Shown: positions 9,071 through 20,809 of the stretch, one piece after another
Layout: each line of letters opens with the position of its first letter
How positions within the stretch are numbered: position 1 is the first letter of the stretch
Source: Gnetum montanum
Lineage: Eukaryota; Streptophyta; Gnetopsida; Gnetales; Gnetaceae
NCBI GenBank assembly: GCA_015680685.1
Contig: MNCI01007652.1
Location: 285,390-321,294, forward strand
DNA length: 35,905 bases
Direction of reading: 5' to 3'
Notes under the pieces: model-generated
The model's database searches: none
What the model was told of the DNA's origin: nothing
Seen by the model: the letters and a program-made list of their open reading frames with translations, nothing else
Made by a program: the position numbers and the translations under genes

Positions 9071-11500
9071 AAGCCATTAACCATATGACCTCATCTCCAT
9101 TATCCATCATGAGTATTGCTTGATTTTTCACATCTTCTCCATACACCTCAGTCATGGTGAAAATACTCATTATAATTAGCTTTTTGAACATGATTTTAAT
9201 TCTTTTTGTTTTACAATTTCTTCTTATTTTTCACTATTTTTATTAAATTTTTCATTTATTCAATATTTCTCCATTCTTAATATGTCCATTCTTGATATTT
9301 CTGTATTCTTTATATACTTTTCCATTTTTTAAAGTCATTTTCCTTATTTTTTGTAAATAATTTGATTATTTAAAGTTAATAAAGTTATAGATCACGTGTA
9401 ATAAACAACTTTGATTAAGAAGAAAGGAGGAAGGATCACATGGTTTGGATGAGGGTGTAAAATCAAGGAGATTTGTTGATTCCTTGAACTTTCATCTTGG
9501 GTCCCATTGATTTCATGTTGATGCACTACCACTTATGTTTTTATTAACTCCAAGAAATCACATTTCAACATAATTGTTCCCTCATTACGATATTGGATAA
9601 GCATGTGATCCATGCTTGAAAGTAATTCTATGACAAGGATAAAAAATTAAATAATTCATTTAATTATTAAGAACTCAATCTTAGAGTACCATTGGAAAGA
9701 CATATACCAATGTATGAAGATAAACTACTTCTAAGAATCACATGTTCTCCTAGATTAGTTTTATCATGTAACTAGAAAGACATGTGGCCCATGCTTGAAG
9801 GTGCATTGCTAATGGAATTATGATTGGTTATGAGATTTGAAAGACATATGACCCATGTCTAAAGGTTCTTCTTTAACCAATGGCCAAGATCCACAACATG
9901 AACATGTAAGATATAATATGTTATGTAAGAAAGAAAATAAAACCATTAGTTGTATTTGTCTTCATTCAAAGAAAAAGGACAAATCAAATTTTATTTTATT
10001 AAAATGAATTAATGGGTAGATGTACTTGTTTTTTTTTTCTATAATTATTCTTTATTTTCATTAATTTCCTATGTTTTATTTTTGAGGAATGTCTTTTCAA
10101 TAACTGCAAGTATGGTCTCAATCATTTCTTATAAATTTAAAGGTCATACTAGGTTTTAGGTATCTACTTTTTGACTAATAAAGCTTCGTTACAAATTTCT
10201 TCTTCAAATATAACCTTTTATTTTTTATACTTTCAATCTCATGTTATCTTGTTCAATTCTATCATAGCTCATTCACCATTCACACATCATGTAGAAATTT
10301 CATAAAGTTTATTAATTATTCATATAAAACATTCATCACTAATAATATATTTTCTCAATCAAACTTGCCTATAGGAACTAATAAGCCATTATTAAATTTA
10401 ATTAATTTCTCCAATAATTCCAAACAATTATAACAAATATGAAAGCTCCAAATCAAACAAATCTTTAAGAAATCTATAGACATAAAATTTGTTGAATTTT
10501 GACTTGTAAATTTCAAGATATTCATAAAAAATAGCTTGACTATGACTTAGGGTTCACTCATGGTATTGCAAGAAATGGACTACAATTTGACCATGACTCT
10601 TGATATTGCAGTCAACAATCTTTCATTCACCATGACTCATGGTCATCTTGTGTTATCAATCACAACCCATGGTCAAGTTATAATTAGTCATGCTCTTCCA
10701 CCATGACTCATGAATTTCCTAATGATGGATGCTCAAAGGAAGAAACATTAATCACAACTCATTGATAAGCAATAGGTATTGACTATGCCCAACCATATGA
10801 ATCACTAACATGTACATGCGATCTAGTCAAATTCTATGAACTCTATTCACCTAAGTGGCCTATGTTCATAAATAGTAAAATGTGTAATCATTGATCATTA
10901 TCTTTCCAGTTAACACTTGTGTTAAGTTGTTGTTATGATTAGTGTCATTGGGGTATAATATATCTATTTTTATATTTTGTATACTTTCTTTGCTTGCTAA
11001 ATGATTAAATAAATAAAAGTTTAATATTTAAAATAACTAAATAATCAACTAATTAATTAACTATCTATCCTAAACATGGATCATACATTCCTACTTTTCA
11101 TACACATACTAATGTTGTTAGATTACCAAGTGTCTTCTGCTAGGTGAACTAAGTATCCACTACTGGAATTACCAAGTGTTAATATGTTATGCTGGAAGTG
11201 GTCATTCTCATTTTGATTACCAATTATGATATTAAATGCTTAAGAATAAGAAAGTAAATTGCATTTAATGTAACTTAATAGAAAATAATGCTAATCTAGT
11301 CCAAGTGCTACAATGGATTGAAGAAATCTTAATATTATTTTTATTCATGCAAATATGTCCAAGTACAATGTGCACTCATATAAAATGTCATACAATCACT
11401 TTAATCCATGCTATGGGTACTCAGAAGTGAAAATTTACTAACTCTTGTGGGAAGAAACTACAAGAGTCTCACTAAGCTATGATCGAATTACACCATAAAT
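9071..11500. other. AT-rich spacer, no gene seen
   Basis: By position this should include the 3' untranslated part and 3' LTR of the outer plus-strand element, but I could not find a matching LTR pair or a clear polypurine tract. The stretch near 9190-9380 is very T-rich. Diverged short repeats occur at 9597-9870, and multiple 'catgactcatgg'-type words occur at 10550-10760. Confidence 0.5.
9597..9870. repeat. Three dispersed diverged copies of a ~25-bp motif
   Basis: Related words of the form 'gacatgtgacccatgcttgaaggt' appear near 9599, 9777 and 9840 with irregular spacing. They are too diverged and irregular for a tandem array. Confidence 0.35.
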
Positions 11501-11889
11501 GTGATAGATATTTGTATATATATGCAATGACAACATCATTGTTGATGCACCTACATCAATGCCTCTTGAGATGTATCGATGAGTATACATTGATGGGGAT
11601 GCATTGATGGGCATGTATCAATGTAATCACCTTATTGGCATTTTATCATGCCCCCACAAATGACTAAAAACTCATCCTCAAGTAAACAAAACTAGGATTG
11701 AACTTCTTAAAAAATTTGGAAAAGTATGAAAGTTTATTAACTAACTAACTAACTGACTAATGCTAACTGACCTTGAATGCCCTATTATACAGATAGAGGT
11801 AGGATGAACTCTTCACATAGTGCCTATAGGTGGAGGCTTCTATGGCTCTAAGGTCCTTCATTAAATCTTAGTACTACTAGCAGTTGAGG
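11501..11889. other. Spacer with 'gatgcat' repeats, no gene seen
   Basis: Between 11540 and 11640 the words 'tgtatcgatg', 'ggggatgcattgatgg' and 'gggcatgtatcaatg' recur. Similar words appear at 24965-25015 and 27295-27320. This may mark decayed parts of the outer minus-strand element, but I cannot define an LTR. Confidence 0.4.
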
Positions 11890-12784
11890 CTATCTTGCTA
11901 TTATCACTACTATTGCTAGAAATTGTAAGGCATCTAGGAGTGCCTTCATTTTCTCCTCTTTTTTCCATGGATTATAGATGGTCCATGCTACTTCATCTAG
12001 ATTAGATGGTGTTGGGATATCCCATGGCCATGAAAATGAAGGAAACATTTTCTTCATGTTGATGAACCATGCTACAAATCTTTTATGTTCAACATTGAAT
12101 ATTCTAATAAGATTTTGCATTTCTAGATAGTCATTCATCCTCTTAGCTAGGTTCTCAACAATAGATCATTGATACATAAATTTAATTCTAAGAACTTTAA
12201 GCTCTACATTGATTATTTCCAAATTTTTCTTTATATCCTTATAGAGCTTGAACTCTATATCATAAAGAAGATAGGTGATGGCAAACTTCTTATCTAACTT
12301 TTTCCTTGGCCTTTCTATTGTTAGCATTACCAAGTTTGCATAGTGAAGGATGGTAAGCTTCATGTATTCCATCATCTCCTCAATATGCAACTCCTTTAGT
12401 CAAATTTCTACTTAGCTATACCTATTAGGTTCATCAAAGATGGGTTGCCATGCATTACCTCTTTACTGGAGATACAAGATAGCCTCATTCACCTTCACCT
12501 TGGCTAACTTGAGTTCTTTCTCATTGACCTATTTCATCATTCTAACCTACTCCCTATAGTAATTTTCACCCTTTCAAATTTTAATGCTTTATTCTTCTAG
12601 GTGGTAATTTCAATTGTAGTCTTTTGGTGAAGGGCACAAACTTCCTTCATTAAGAGATTTCTATTTTCAGCCAATCTTCTCAAATCTAAATTCACCTTAG
12701 CAATCTTCTCATGTTGCTAGTGGATATATTTAACCATTTGGTCCTTTTTCTACTCAACATTTCACAAGTGATGGTTATCACCAG
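11890..12784 (-). pseudogene. Coiled-coil-like part of decayed ORF (3' half, minus)
   Basis: Reading leftward from 12784, the minus strand gives charged, leucine- and lysine-rich helical-looking segments. Examples are 'KIAKVNLDLRRLAENRNLL' (about 12650-12705), 'YNALTK'-free repeats of K/E/L, a 74-residue open stretch at 12166-12390 and an 82-residue open stretch at 11890-12138. The last contains 'FSWPWDIPTPSNLDEVAW'. Frameshifts and stops separate them. The frame continues from the segment at 22657-24560 across the inserted retrotransposon. Function is unknown. It may be the C-terminal region of a retrotransposon-borne accessory ORF. Confidence 0.5.
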
Positions 12785-12859
12785 TGAAACACCACAAAAA
12801 TTTGAGCTCTGGCTTCTCAACCGCAAATTTGGCTAAGTTTCAGAATGATAGCACTCTTC

Positions 12860-13490
12860 CCAAATATTTCTAAGTGTTTATACTACACTCTCCACTACTG
12901 GGACTATGCTCTAAAGCATAGTCAACACAATTGCCAGGCTTGCAAGATTTTTTCTAAGTGTCAAAATAGTGACACAAGCTATAGATTTTTCTAAGTGCTA
13001 AGATTACGCTCTCCACTACTAGGACTATGCTCTAGAGTGTAATCTGCATAGAAGACCAAATTTGCATAAATTTTCTAATTATCAGGACTACGCTCCATAG
13101 CATAGTTAGAGTGTAGATAATTTGGAAGTCCAATTTCTACCAAAATTTTGCTAAGTGTATAAACTACGCTCTCCACTGTTAGGACTATGCTCTAGAGCAT
13201 AGTCAGCATAGTCAGCTTGAAAACACATTTTCTACAAAAATTTTCTAACTACTAAGACTATGCTCTGCACTGCCAAGACTAGACTCCAAAGCGTAGTTAA
13301 TCCAGAAGCCAAATTTTGCAGAGTTTCTCTAAGTGTTGAGCCTACACTCACTATGGCTTGGAAGCATAGTTAGCCTTCCCTGGAGCGTAATCAAAACTTA
13401 GCTACATTTTTCCAATTTTTTCCAGTTTTCAACTAGATTTTGCCTAAGTCTAGGACTACTCTCTCACCTAGTCTAGAGCGTAGTCAAGTG
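12860..13490 (+). repeat. Palindrome-bearing tandem array in the 5' LTR
   Basis: Units of roughly 80-170 bases each begin near 'tttctaagtg', then 'actacgctctccactgc', then an imperfect palindrome of the type gactatgctctagagcatagtc. Copies lie near 12880-12925, 12995-13050, 13085-13120, 13160-13220, 13255-13300, 13335-13390 and 13450-13485. Further half-palindromes occur at 13610-13650 and 13795-13850. The unit sequences are diverged, but the palindromic core recurs. Confidence 0.85.
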
Positions 13491-13898
13491 TAGATGGCAA
13501 GAACAACCTCCAAAGGTCCCAAAAACACATCACCATCATTTGCATCAACTCTAACATACCTCCAACAGTAACATTTGTCATTTTTGCATCCCCATTTCCC
13601 CAAAAAATGTAACTACACTCTAACACGTAGTCCCAGAGCATACTCTCCAAAATTTACATTTTTTTTTTTGCATGTTTTGGCATTTTCAAGTACCTTGTGA
13701 TCTTCTCCATGAAACTGGGTAGTGTAGTAACAATCTCTTAGCTTCACAAACTCTGTCAAAGCAATGACACTACTCAACACCATAGAGCTTAACACCAAAG
13801 AGTAGTTGGGGTGAGCATAGTCCCAACTACCCCAAAGCATAATCCCACCTACCACTTTGCATGTGGCACTCAATTTGTATTTATGGCTAACCCTAGCC

Positions 13899-13907
13899 CT
13901 ATAAATA
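13899..13907 (+). promoter_or_regulatory. TATA box of 5' LTR
   Basis: CTATAAATA sits in an island (ccctagccctataaataccc) that is nearly identical in both LTRs although the surroundings differ. This fits a conserved core promoter. Transcription would start roughly 30 bases downstream. Confidence 0.72.
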
Positions 13908-14685
13908 CCCCTATTCCTTAATGTTTTTGGGGTTGGCTAGCATTTTCATCAGTTGGCATTTTCATCTTAGTAGTTGGCATTCTTGGCACTTAGCTTCTTA
14001 GGCGAATGAGACCTAGAGTGCATCATTACTAATGAGAGGCAGAGTTGCACACCACAGTCCACTGCAAACCCATTGCATCCCTACAGGACATCACACGGTA
14101 CACCATGACAACCAACTTGGCAAGCATGAACGCCAAGATAAGCATCAAACTTCATGACCTAACACCATTAAGACTATGACTATGCTCTCCACTATGCATG
14201 TTGTACACCACATACCCTCTGAACACCTTTTGGAGTTAACTATGCTTCCATTTGGGGTGTTTTTTCATTTCTCTCTCCTATGTCTCACATTTTTCTAACA
14301 TTTTTCTTGCATTTTTCACACGTTAACATATTTTATTATGCTTGGGTGATAGTCTTTATGGGTTGGCACCCTTTTTTTGGTCAAAACCCTTAACTACACT
14401 CACCCCCATTTCATGACTACCCTCTACACCTTGCACCATGAAACGCCACTTTATAAACTTAGCACCTTTCATGTCCTTCACATTAGCATTTTAGTTAACC
14501 ATGCCACCCCGCAGTTGCACCCAACACTTTAGCTATAACTAGCAAAGTCCCTATTTTATTGACAAGACCATCCATGGCACTTCAGCTCAGTTTCTAGTAA
14601 GGCCCTCACATGGAGACAAGGTTAAGGTTATGTGTCCATTGATCCCTTAGTGATTCTAGCCATCAACATTTTTGATCATTATAGT

Positions 14686-14703
14686 TTTGGTGCTAGAAAG
14701 AGG
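14686..14703 (+). other. Primer-binding-site candidate
   Basis: TTTGGTGCTAGAAAGAGG starts three bases after the LTR. A TGG start pairs with a tRNA 3' CCA, and the block resembles PBSs of Tat-type plant elements. I do not name the tRNA, because I cannot match it with certainty. Confidence 0.62.
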
Positions 14704-15104
14704 GTCATGTCATTTCCTTCTTCATTACATGTTATGGTTGTCTTCACCTACTCTCTACACCCCTACCAATGCAAATTGGTCCTTGTTGTCAATCTTTCCA
14801 AAACCCTACATAGCAACCCAAACCATGTTGCTCTACACTTTTTTCTACATCTTTATTCTCCTAGCGTAGCAAGTGTAGCTGGTGGAGAGAATAGTTGGTG
14901 TGAAGCATAGTCTACATACTTAGCCAATTTTCTAGTGTGAAGAGTAGTCTCCAAACTTAACATTTTTTTTCTATAGTTTTACACTTAGTCATTTTTTGGC
15001 AGTTTCTAGACTTAGTCATTTTCTACTACCAGCAAACTTAGGCATTTTTCTGCACTTTTAGAGTTAGCCATTTTTTTCAAACAACAACTCTGACAACTTG
15101 ATCT
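14704..15104 (+). other. 5' leader of gag-PR-only element
   Basis: No supported coding sequence. The 92- and 65-residue open frames here overlap each other and match no element domain. Short words related to the LTR array ('gaagcatagtctacat', 'gaagagtagtctcc') occur at 14890-14960, suggesting that the array sequence spread into the leader. Confidence 0.55.
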
Positions 15105-17900
15105 ATGAACATGAATCCAAATCAACCTTCCACATCAGTGTCTAATGCACTTGACACCCTCATTCACCCAAAGCATGTCGTGCTTAGCCATGAATAATAT
15201 AACTTTGTTTGTGCCAAAATCCAAGCAAGATTACATATGGATCACCTTGACCTAGAGGCAAAATAGGACTACGAACAAGTCCACTGGGATGGACAAGAGT
15301 ACAATCCTACCTTGTTCTACATCATTCCACTCATGAAGTCCTATCACCAACTATTGTCCCAACTCATCTGTGCAAACGAGCACAATGGAGGGACAACCTA
15401 CAAGGAAGCCTCACAAGAGGAAGAAGATGAGTTCAAGGCTTACTTTGAATGTGAGAGTCCCCTCTACACCATCTTCCAATAACCACTCCCCAATACAGCC
15501 CCTTCTCAATTTAGTTCACCCATCCTCTCTGATATGGTGACCATGCCAACTAAACCTTTCTTACAAATAACCATTACATTTGCCCAACCCTACACTCAAA
15601 CTGGAGCCACCTCCCAACCCCAAAAAATTCAGGCATCCTACATCCTACCTATTTTCTCAATGCCTTTGATGCCCATCCAACCCATGTGTGTGTGGCCTAC
15701 CTTGATTACCATGTCCATCACTCAGCCAACACATCAACCACATTCATCCACTAGGACGTTAAACTTGCATACTCTACAACCAATAATTTGGCCCTATGTC
15801 ATGTAACCAACACAAGCCTAGTCAACATAATCAGTTGGTACATCTCCAAACTTGGATCAGGAATTCTAATTGATCCAAAGTGTGATAGAGGAGATCAAAT
15901 AGCTCAAGACTACCTCCTTTGAAATCATCAAGATGGTGGACTTCCACAAGGATGATCCCATAAGTCCTAGAGTACCACCCCTAACTCTCCCAACTAGGTT
16001 CTCTCTCCCTTAACTCACCAAGTACAATGGTGAGGGGGATCTTAAGGCACACTTGGTTACATTCAGGTCCAAGTGCATGTTGTTGTAATCCTAGCCACAT
16101 GCAATCATGAATGTCTTTCCCATGTCCCTAACTAGTAAAGCCCTAAACTAGTACCTCTCGCTACCCAAGGCCTCAATCTCCTCCTCAAAGGATCTCCTCA
16201 ACTAGTTTGTGACATACTTTAAGTGCAACCTAAAACCTGAAGCAACCTCAAACAGCTCATGCAGGTCAAGAAAGGATCCTTAGAGCCTATGCCAAAATTT
16301 ATCCAATGCTAGAGCTCCTCGTTACAAGGAATGAGGAAGCCAATTGCATAGACACATCTCTTGGCCATTTTCAAAGGTGCAATGAATGACTTCATTAAGC
16401 CTAAATTGTACTACCTATCTTCAAAGTCTCTCAACAAAGCTTTTGCCCAAATGAAGGGCATAGAGGAGGTAGCCCACACTAGCAATGTCCCATCCTACAT
16501 GGCCTACAAAAACCAGCATGTGCACAAGCAAAAATGCAATAGTGGTAGTAATAGCCACACCTACAAAAGCAACCAACCAAGGCCCAATGGCTAAGCAACC
16601 TAAGACCCCAACACACAAAGCTGCCAAATTTGATGCCAACCCATCCACAATGATAGGGGCCACAATGCAATCTACTCCAAGGCCCCAATTTAAGTTCAAG
16701 GACGGCTCAAGATATACCCTACTACCAATGAAACCCTTCAGTTGTTGGAACAAATTTTGAAAGCTAGGAAAATCCAATACAAACATGTATCAAATATTTC
16801 CTACTAAAACACAATGGGTACAGTGAACTCTTGAGGAATCCTACCTCAGTAGTACCAAACAAGCCCTTGGTCCTAAAAAACTTTCGACTAGACCAATACT
16901 ACCACTACCACTAGATGCCCGGTCATAGCATGAACAACTCTTAGGCTTTGTAGAATGACTTGCAAAGAATGATAGAAAGGTGCCAACTTGTGCTTGACGT
17001 AACAAGCCAATCCAATGCAAATGATGCCCCCTACATCATAAACTTCATCAACGTAGGTGGAAAGTCTAAACCTATGCAACAACCTTTCATGATCCAAGTG
17101 CCTCATAGTAACACAAATATCCCCTTAGCCTCCACAAGCAAGAGGCCTCCCTTCATGATTAAAGTGTTACCTTAGGCACCCACAACATCCTTCATTTTCA
17201 AGGTCCTACCATAATCATTTACTAAGATATTAAAGTAGAAAAACTCATCTACTAAGATATTAAACTAGCATGATGTAGCAACAACAACCACTAAACAACC
17301 ATTTGTCATCAAGGTACCACAATGAGTTGGCCCTGCAACAACAGCAAAACAATCATTTGTCATTAGGATGCCAAAACATGATGAACCCTGACCTACCGAA
17401 AGCCCAACAATGCACAATGTGTTGGTCTCTTCTTCTTCAGTGGCTTACTTCACTAGCAACTTGGGTAGGCCTACCAAATGACAATGTAAGAGGTGGAACG
17501 AGTGCCTTGCAATCCCTATGGCCAAAGTAAAGGCCGCAACCAAGCACTGAGGCCCCCAAGCAGGCTAAGCCAACCAAGAAAACCAAGCGTAAGTCCCCTT
17601 TGTAAAAGATCCATATCTCAAATCGCATGGAGGAGGTTAAGGCAAACACAACGGCCAATGACAAGGACTTTGTGGCTACACTAACCTAGGTGAAAAAAAC
17701 ACTTAAGCAAAAGAACATAATGCTAAGCTTTTATGACTTAGTCATGACCTCATCTACTCACCATCAAGCACTGGCCTAGATGTTGGCCTTCATTCTTGTT
17801 ATGAAGGACATCCCTGCAAATGAGAATGCCATTTGTGCAATGATCTTACCTCTTTGTTTCATAGGAGTTAGGTTCAACATCCCTAGCCTTTTGTGATAAT
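15105..17900 (+). pseudogene. Tat/Ogre-type gag, decayed
   Basis: Likely start is the ATG at 15105 (MNMNPNQPS), about 400 bases after the PBS. The N-terminal part is charged and then proline/glutamine-rich (15480-15800). The capsid-like Retrotrans_gag core is at about 15985-16480, with 'LTKYNGEGDLKAHLVTFRSK', 'AMNDFIKPKLYYLSSKSLN' and flanking leucine-rich helices. A segment near 16905-17040 has 'MPGHSMNNS' and 'LQRMIERCQLVLDV', the place of the family's GHxTxxC knuckle, but the cysteines are lost. Near 17680-17880 'KNIMLSFYDLVMTSSTHHQA' matches the helical linker that precedes protease in this lineage. Stops and frameshifts are frequent. The order fits Tat/Ogre elements. Confidence 0.85.
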
Positions 17901-17909
17901 GCAATTAAG

Positions 17910-18430
17910 GTCAACTCTGAATGAGGGGAGGTCACAAAAACTCTATTATCTATTAGCATATGTGTTGGGTAGTGCACCATTCACAAGGTGCATGTCAATG
18001 ATGGTGCAACAACAAACATATTTCTATACTCCATCATCTATAAATTAGGCCTAGTAGATGAGATTAGGCCAACTAAAACTACATGTCTAAAATCCTTCAA
18101 TGGATCATGCATCACCTTCAAGGGTACAATCAACATCACCTTCATGGTAGGGGAGCAGTTCCCCACCTGTATAGATTGCACTATCATAAAGGAGATGTCA
18201 AGCTTCAACCTGATCTTTGGTAGGCCTTGGCTAGCTCAACTACAAGCTATCTCCTTTCCTATCCATCAAGAAGTTCACCTTCCATACTAAGGTGGTCAAA
18301 TTATCATCTACAATGATAACTCCTCTGCTCTAGCTATCCATCACATAGACATGGGCCAAGTGTCAGAGTTGGAGTTTCTTGGTGATGTACCTATGGTAAC
18401 CAATGCAACACCTAAGGCTAACACATCCAA
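17910..18430 (+). pseudogene. Protease region at the end of the coding part
   Basis: A retropepsin-like region follows gag. The active site reads 'KVHVNDGATTNIFLYSIIYK' (about 17975-18035), with D-G-A in the expected place. Then come 'FKGTINITFMVGEQF' and 'FNLIFGRPWLAQLQAISFP' (about 18205-18260), the latter matching the conserved NLLLGRPW block of this lineage. The frame is open for about 100 residues from 17988 and decays afterwards. In related autonomous elements RT would follow within several hundred bases. Here no RT motif appears before the 3' LTR. Confidence 0.85.
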
Positions 18431-18769
18431 ATGAGTGGTTGTAGCCAATAGCCTCCAGGAGGAACCTAAGCCCTACATGCTCCCTATTCCTAGTCTAATT
18501 AGGAAGCAACTGCATGACCAAGATACCCCCTTGGCCAAGAATGCACTAAGTCCTTGCTTGCCCCTTTGCCTTCACATGCCATGCATTTTTTCTTTTCACT
18601 TGCATTGCATTTGTTCATGCATTCACATTTCACCTGCTCACTTAGATTATGTATTTTTCTTTATTTACACACTTTTTCTTTGTTTATGCATTCATCCACT
18701 TAGCTTACATATTGCATTTGAAACACATAAAAATCAAAAAAATCACAAAACTACAAAAACACATGGCCC

Positions 18770-19080
18770 AAAAAGGCCTTAAACTAGTGTATGGCCTACC
18801 ATGGCCTTAAACTGGTAACCCACAATCCACCATGGCCTTAAACTATCAACTACAACCCACTACAGCCTAAAACTAGCAACCCTTTTACTTCTCTTGCAAT
18901 GGACCAAAAAGGCCTTAAACTAACGTATGGCCTGCCACAACCTTAAACTGGTATCCACGGCCCAAAATGGCCCAAAAATAGCAACACACATGGCTTAAAA
19001 TGGTCCAAAACTACCACTATAGCCTAGAATGGCCTAAAACTATCACCTTTTGCATTTCTTTCCTTTCATTTGTGCATTAG
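18770..19080 (+). repeat. Degenerate 'ggccttaaact' repeats
   Basis: The word ggccttaaact or a close variant recurs about every 30-45 bases ('tggcctaccatggccttaaact' at about 18790-18812), with interspersed 'aactagcaaccc'. The spacing is irregular. It shares the 'taaact-agca' ending with the 30-bp array that follows, so both may come from one ancestral repeat. Confidence 0.8.
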
Positions 19081-19200
19081 CTTTGTTACACAAGTGCCAC
19101 TTGATGTTGTTTTTGCTAGTTGGGTTTTACAAGATCTTTCGAGCACACAGCATCACTAGGCATGCAATACTATACCTCACCGAAGCAAGGTAAGCATTTG

Positions 19201-19350
19201 TCTATCACGATGCTTAAACTAGCATAGCAATCTACTATGACTATAAACTAGCACAACTAGTTCACTATGACTATAAACTAGCATAGATAGTTTGTTATGA
19301 CTATAAACTAGCATAGCTAGTCTGCTATGACTATAAATTAGCATAGATCA
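19201..19350 (+). repeat. 30-bp tandem repeat, five units
   Basis: Units begin at 19201 (diverged), 19231, 19261, 19291 and 19321. Each contains 'ctatgactataaactagcat' with an 8-10 base variable end. More diverged relatives continue to about 19570. Confidence 0.92.
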
Positions 19351-20718
19351 TCCTTGGGCCACAACACTAAATTGGCATCCACAACATCCATCTATCATGA
19401 CACTAAACTAGCATAGCTCGTCCTTGGGTTATGACATTAAACTGGCACAATAGCACATCTTCTATGATGATAAACTTGCACACAACAGTCTACTAGGACT
19501 ATAAACTAGCACCCCATGGTCTACCAAGACTTTAAACTAGGTCCATGATCTACCAAGACCTTAAAATAGCATTTTTTTTAATCTACTAGAGCACCTACCA
19601 TCGATGCAGCCTTTGGAGTAGTCATAGCATCATCACCCCTAGCATTTTCAATGGCATCTCGATCACTTGCCACTAGTTTAGCATTTGACACATCTATAGC
19701 ATCTTTGTATCTAGTAGCTGACTTGCATTTCACATTTTGTTATTTTCTTGTCTCCTCAAAGTTATGTTTGAAGGATGAAGCCCCAGAGGTGGTCGTGCAA
19801 AGCTGCATCTCATCATAGCATCAAGTTGCCACATTGCTCCAATGTGCATGATTAGGCTAGCTAAACCACTCAAGAGTGCACATTCCCTTCATCCCATTTT
19901 AGCCTACACACATTTACTCCCTACATCCTAATACCCTCTTTCATTTCCCACATTCCCCTACATGCAAACCCTCATGCATATGTGCTATGAATGCACATGA
20001 CATTCTCACTTCATGTCAACCATAGAACCCAAGGTGGATGTAACACAACTCATTTTATGGGGAGCTTCTATTGGCTAATCAAAGCCTAAGTGGATGTAAT
20101 GCAACTCAACCCTGGGAGGAAACACCTATCCTATAGATGTGACATGGTTGCATCAAAGAAAAGCCCATCTACTCAATGGCCAACACTTTGCAACTAGCAT
20201 TCAATAGTAAGCCAAACCCAATGGAGGTTCGCCCCACAAAAGAAGAAGCAAAAAGCAAAGAAGAGCAAAAGATAAAGCATAAACAAAAAAAACAAGAAAA
20301 ATAGAGAGAATGGAGAGACACACATCCCCAAGAAAATTGACAATCTTGTAGTTTCACAACTACCCCAACCTTGAATTCACCTTGATCCTCTCCTGAGCAT
20401 TCCAATGAGAGGCCAACATTTCAAAGGTACGCTGCCCTCATGCCATGGTCTCCATTAGCCATGTTGAATCCTCACCTTGCATCATGATACACTATTTACA
20501 TTTCATCTCCCCTATTTGCATCTCATCTCCCTTGTTTTCATTTCATCTCCCTAGCACATTGCCTACACCTTTTTCCCTAGCATAACCCTATCATAGCACT
20601 CTTGATCATGGTGGAATGACATCTAATTTGGTACTAACGAGTGATGTTGGTGCCACAGTGGCTATGGTGTTTTGTGTTCTTTGTTGACATCTCTCAGGCC
20701 ACTCCTCCAAACGTCAAC

Positions 20719-20731
20719 AAAGAGGGGCCAA
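20719..20731 (+). other. Polypurine tract of gag-PR-only element
   Basis: AAAGAGGGGCCAA ends exactly at the base before the 3' LTR. A G-rich purine run in this place is standard and confirms the LTR boundary and orientation. Confidence 0.85.
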
Positions 20732-20809
20732 TGAAACACCACAAACATTTAGGCTCTAGCTTTTAGATCACAAATCTAGCTAAGTGACAAAATGATGAAA
20801 CTTTTTCCA

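Larger units (their letters stand above)
12785..14683 (+). repeat. 5' LTR of gag-PR-only element
   Basis: Starts TGAAACACC and ends at the position aligned with the TTACA end of the 3' copy (here TTATA, so the terminal CA is mutated). The first third is an array of degenerate palindromes (12860-13490). A TATA box lies at 13899-13907, leaving about 750 bases for R-U5, which is long. Confidence 0.93.
18431..20716 (+). other. Non-coding repeat-rich region in place of RT-RH-IN
   Basis: After a short open tail (to about 18780) the sequence consists of simple and tandem repeats (18770-19080, 19195-19570) and then plain AT/AC-rich DNA to the polypurine tract. I looked for xFDD, TDH, DALSR and HPQ motifs and saw none. 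It looks like long-established replacement sequence rather than a decayed pol. Confidence 0.75.

Noticed and set aside
9071-11500. 3' LTR of the outer plus-strand element
   Set aside because: Expected by position, but I could find no matching 5' copy or PPT to support a boundary.
12860-13490. Subterminal repeats of a CACTA-type DNA transposon
   Set aside because: Palindromic subterminal motifs suggested CACTA, but the array sits inside two 1.9-kb direct repeats with TG...CA-type ends, a PBS and a PPT, so they are LTRs.
12860-13490. CRISPR array
   Set aside because: Units vary in length and sequence, spacers are not unique, and the setting is plant retrotransposon DNA.
16421-16786. 121-residue minus-strand open frame
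   Set aside because: Antisense to the gag of the plus-strand element, with low-complexity composition. The plus strand carries the recognisable domain.
16485-17684. Several 60-90 residue plus-strand frames
   Set aside because: Parts of the decayed gag in shifted frames; not separate genes.
20169-20405. 78-residue minus-strand frame rich in Cys and Phe
   Set aside because: Lies in non-coding element interior, no domain, and its composition mirrors an A-rich plus strand.
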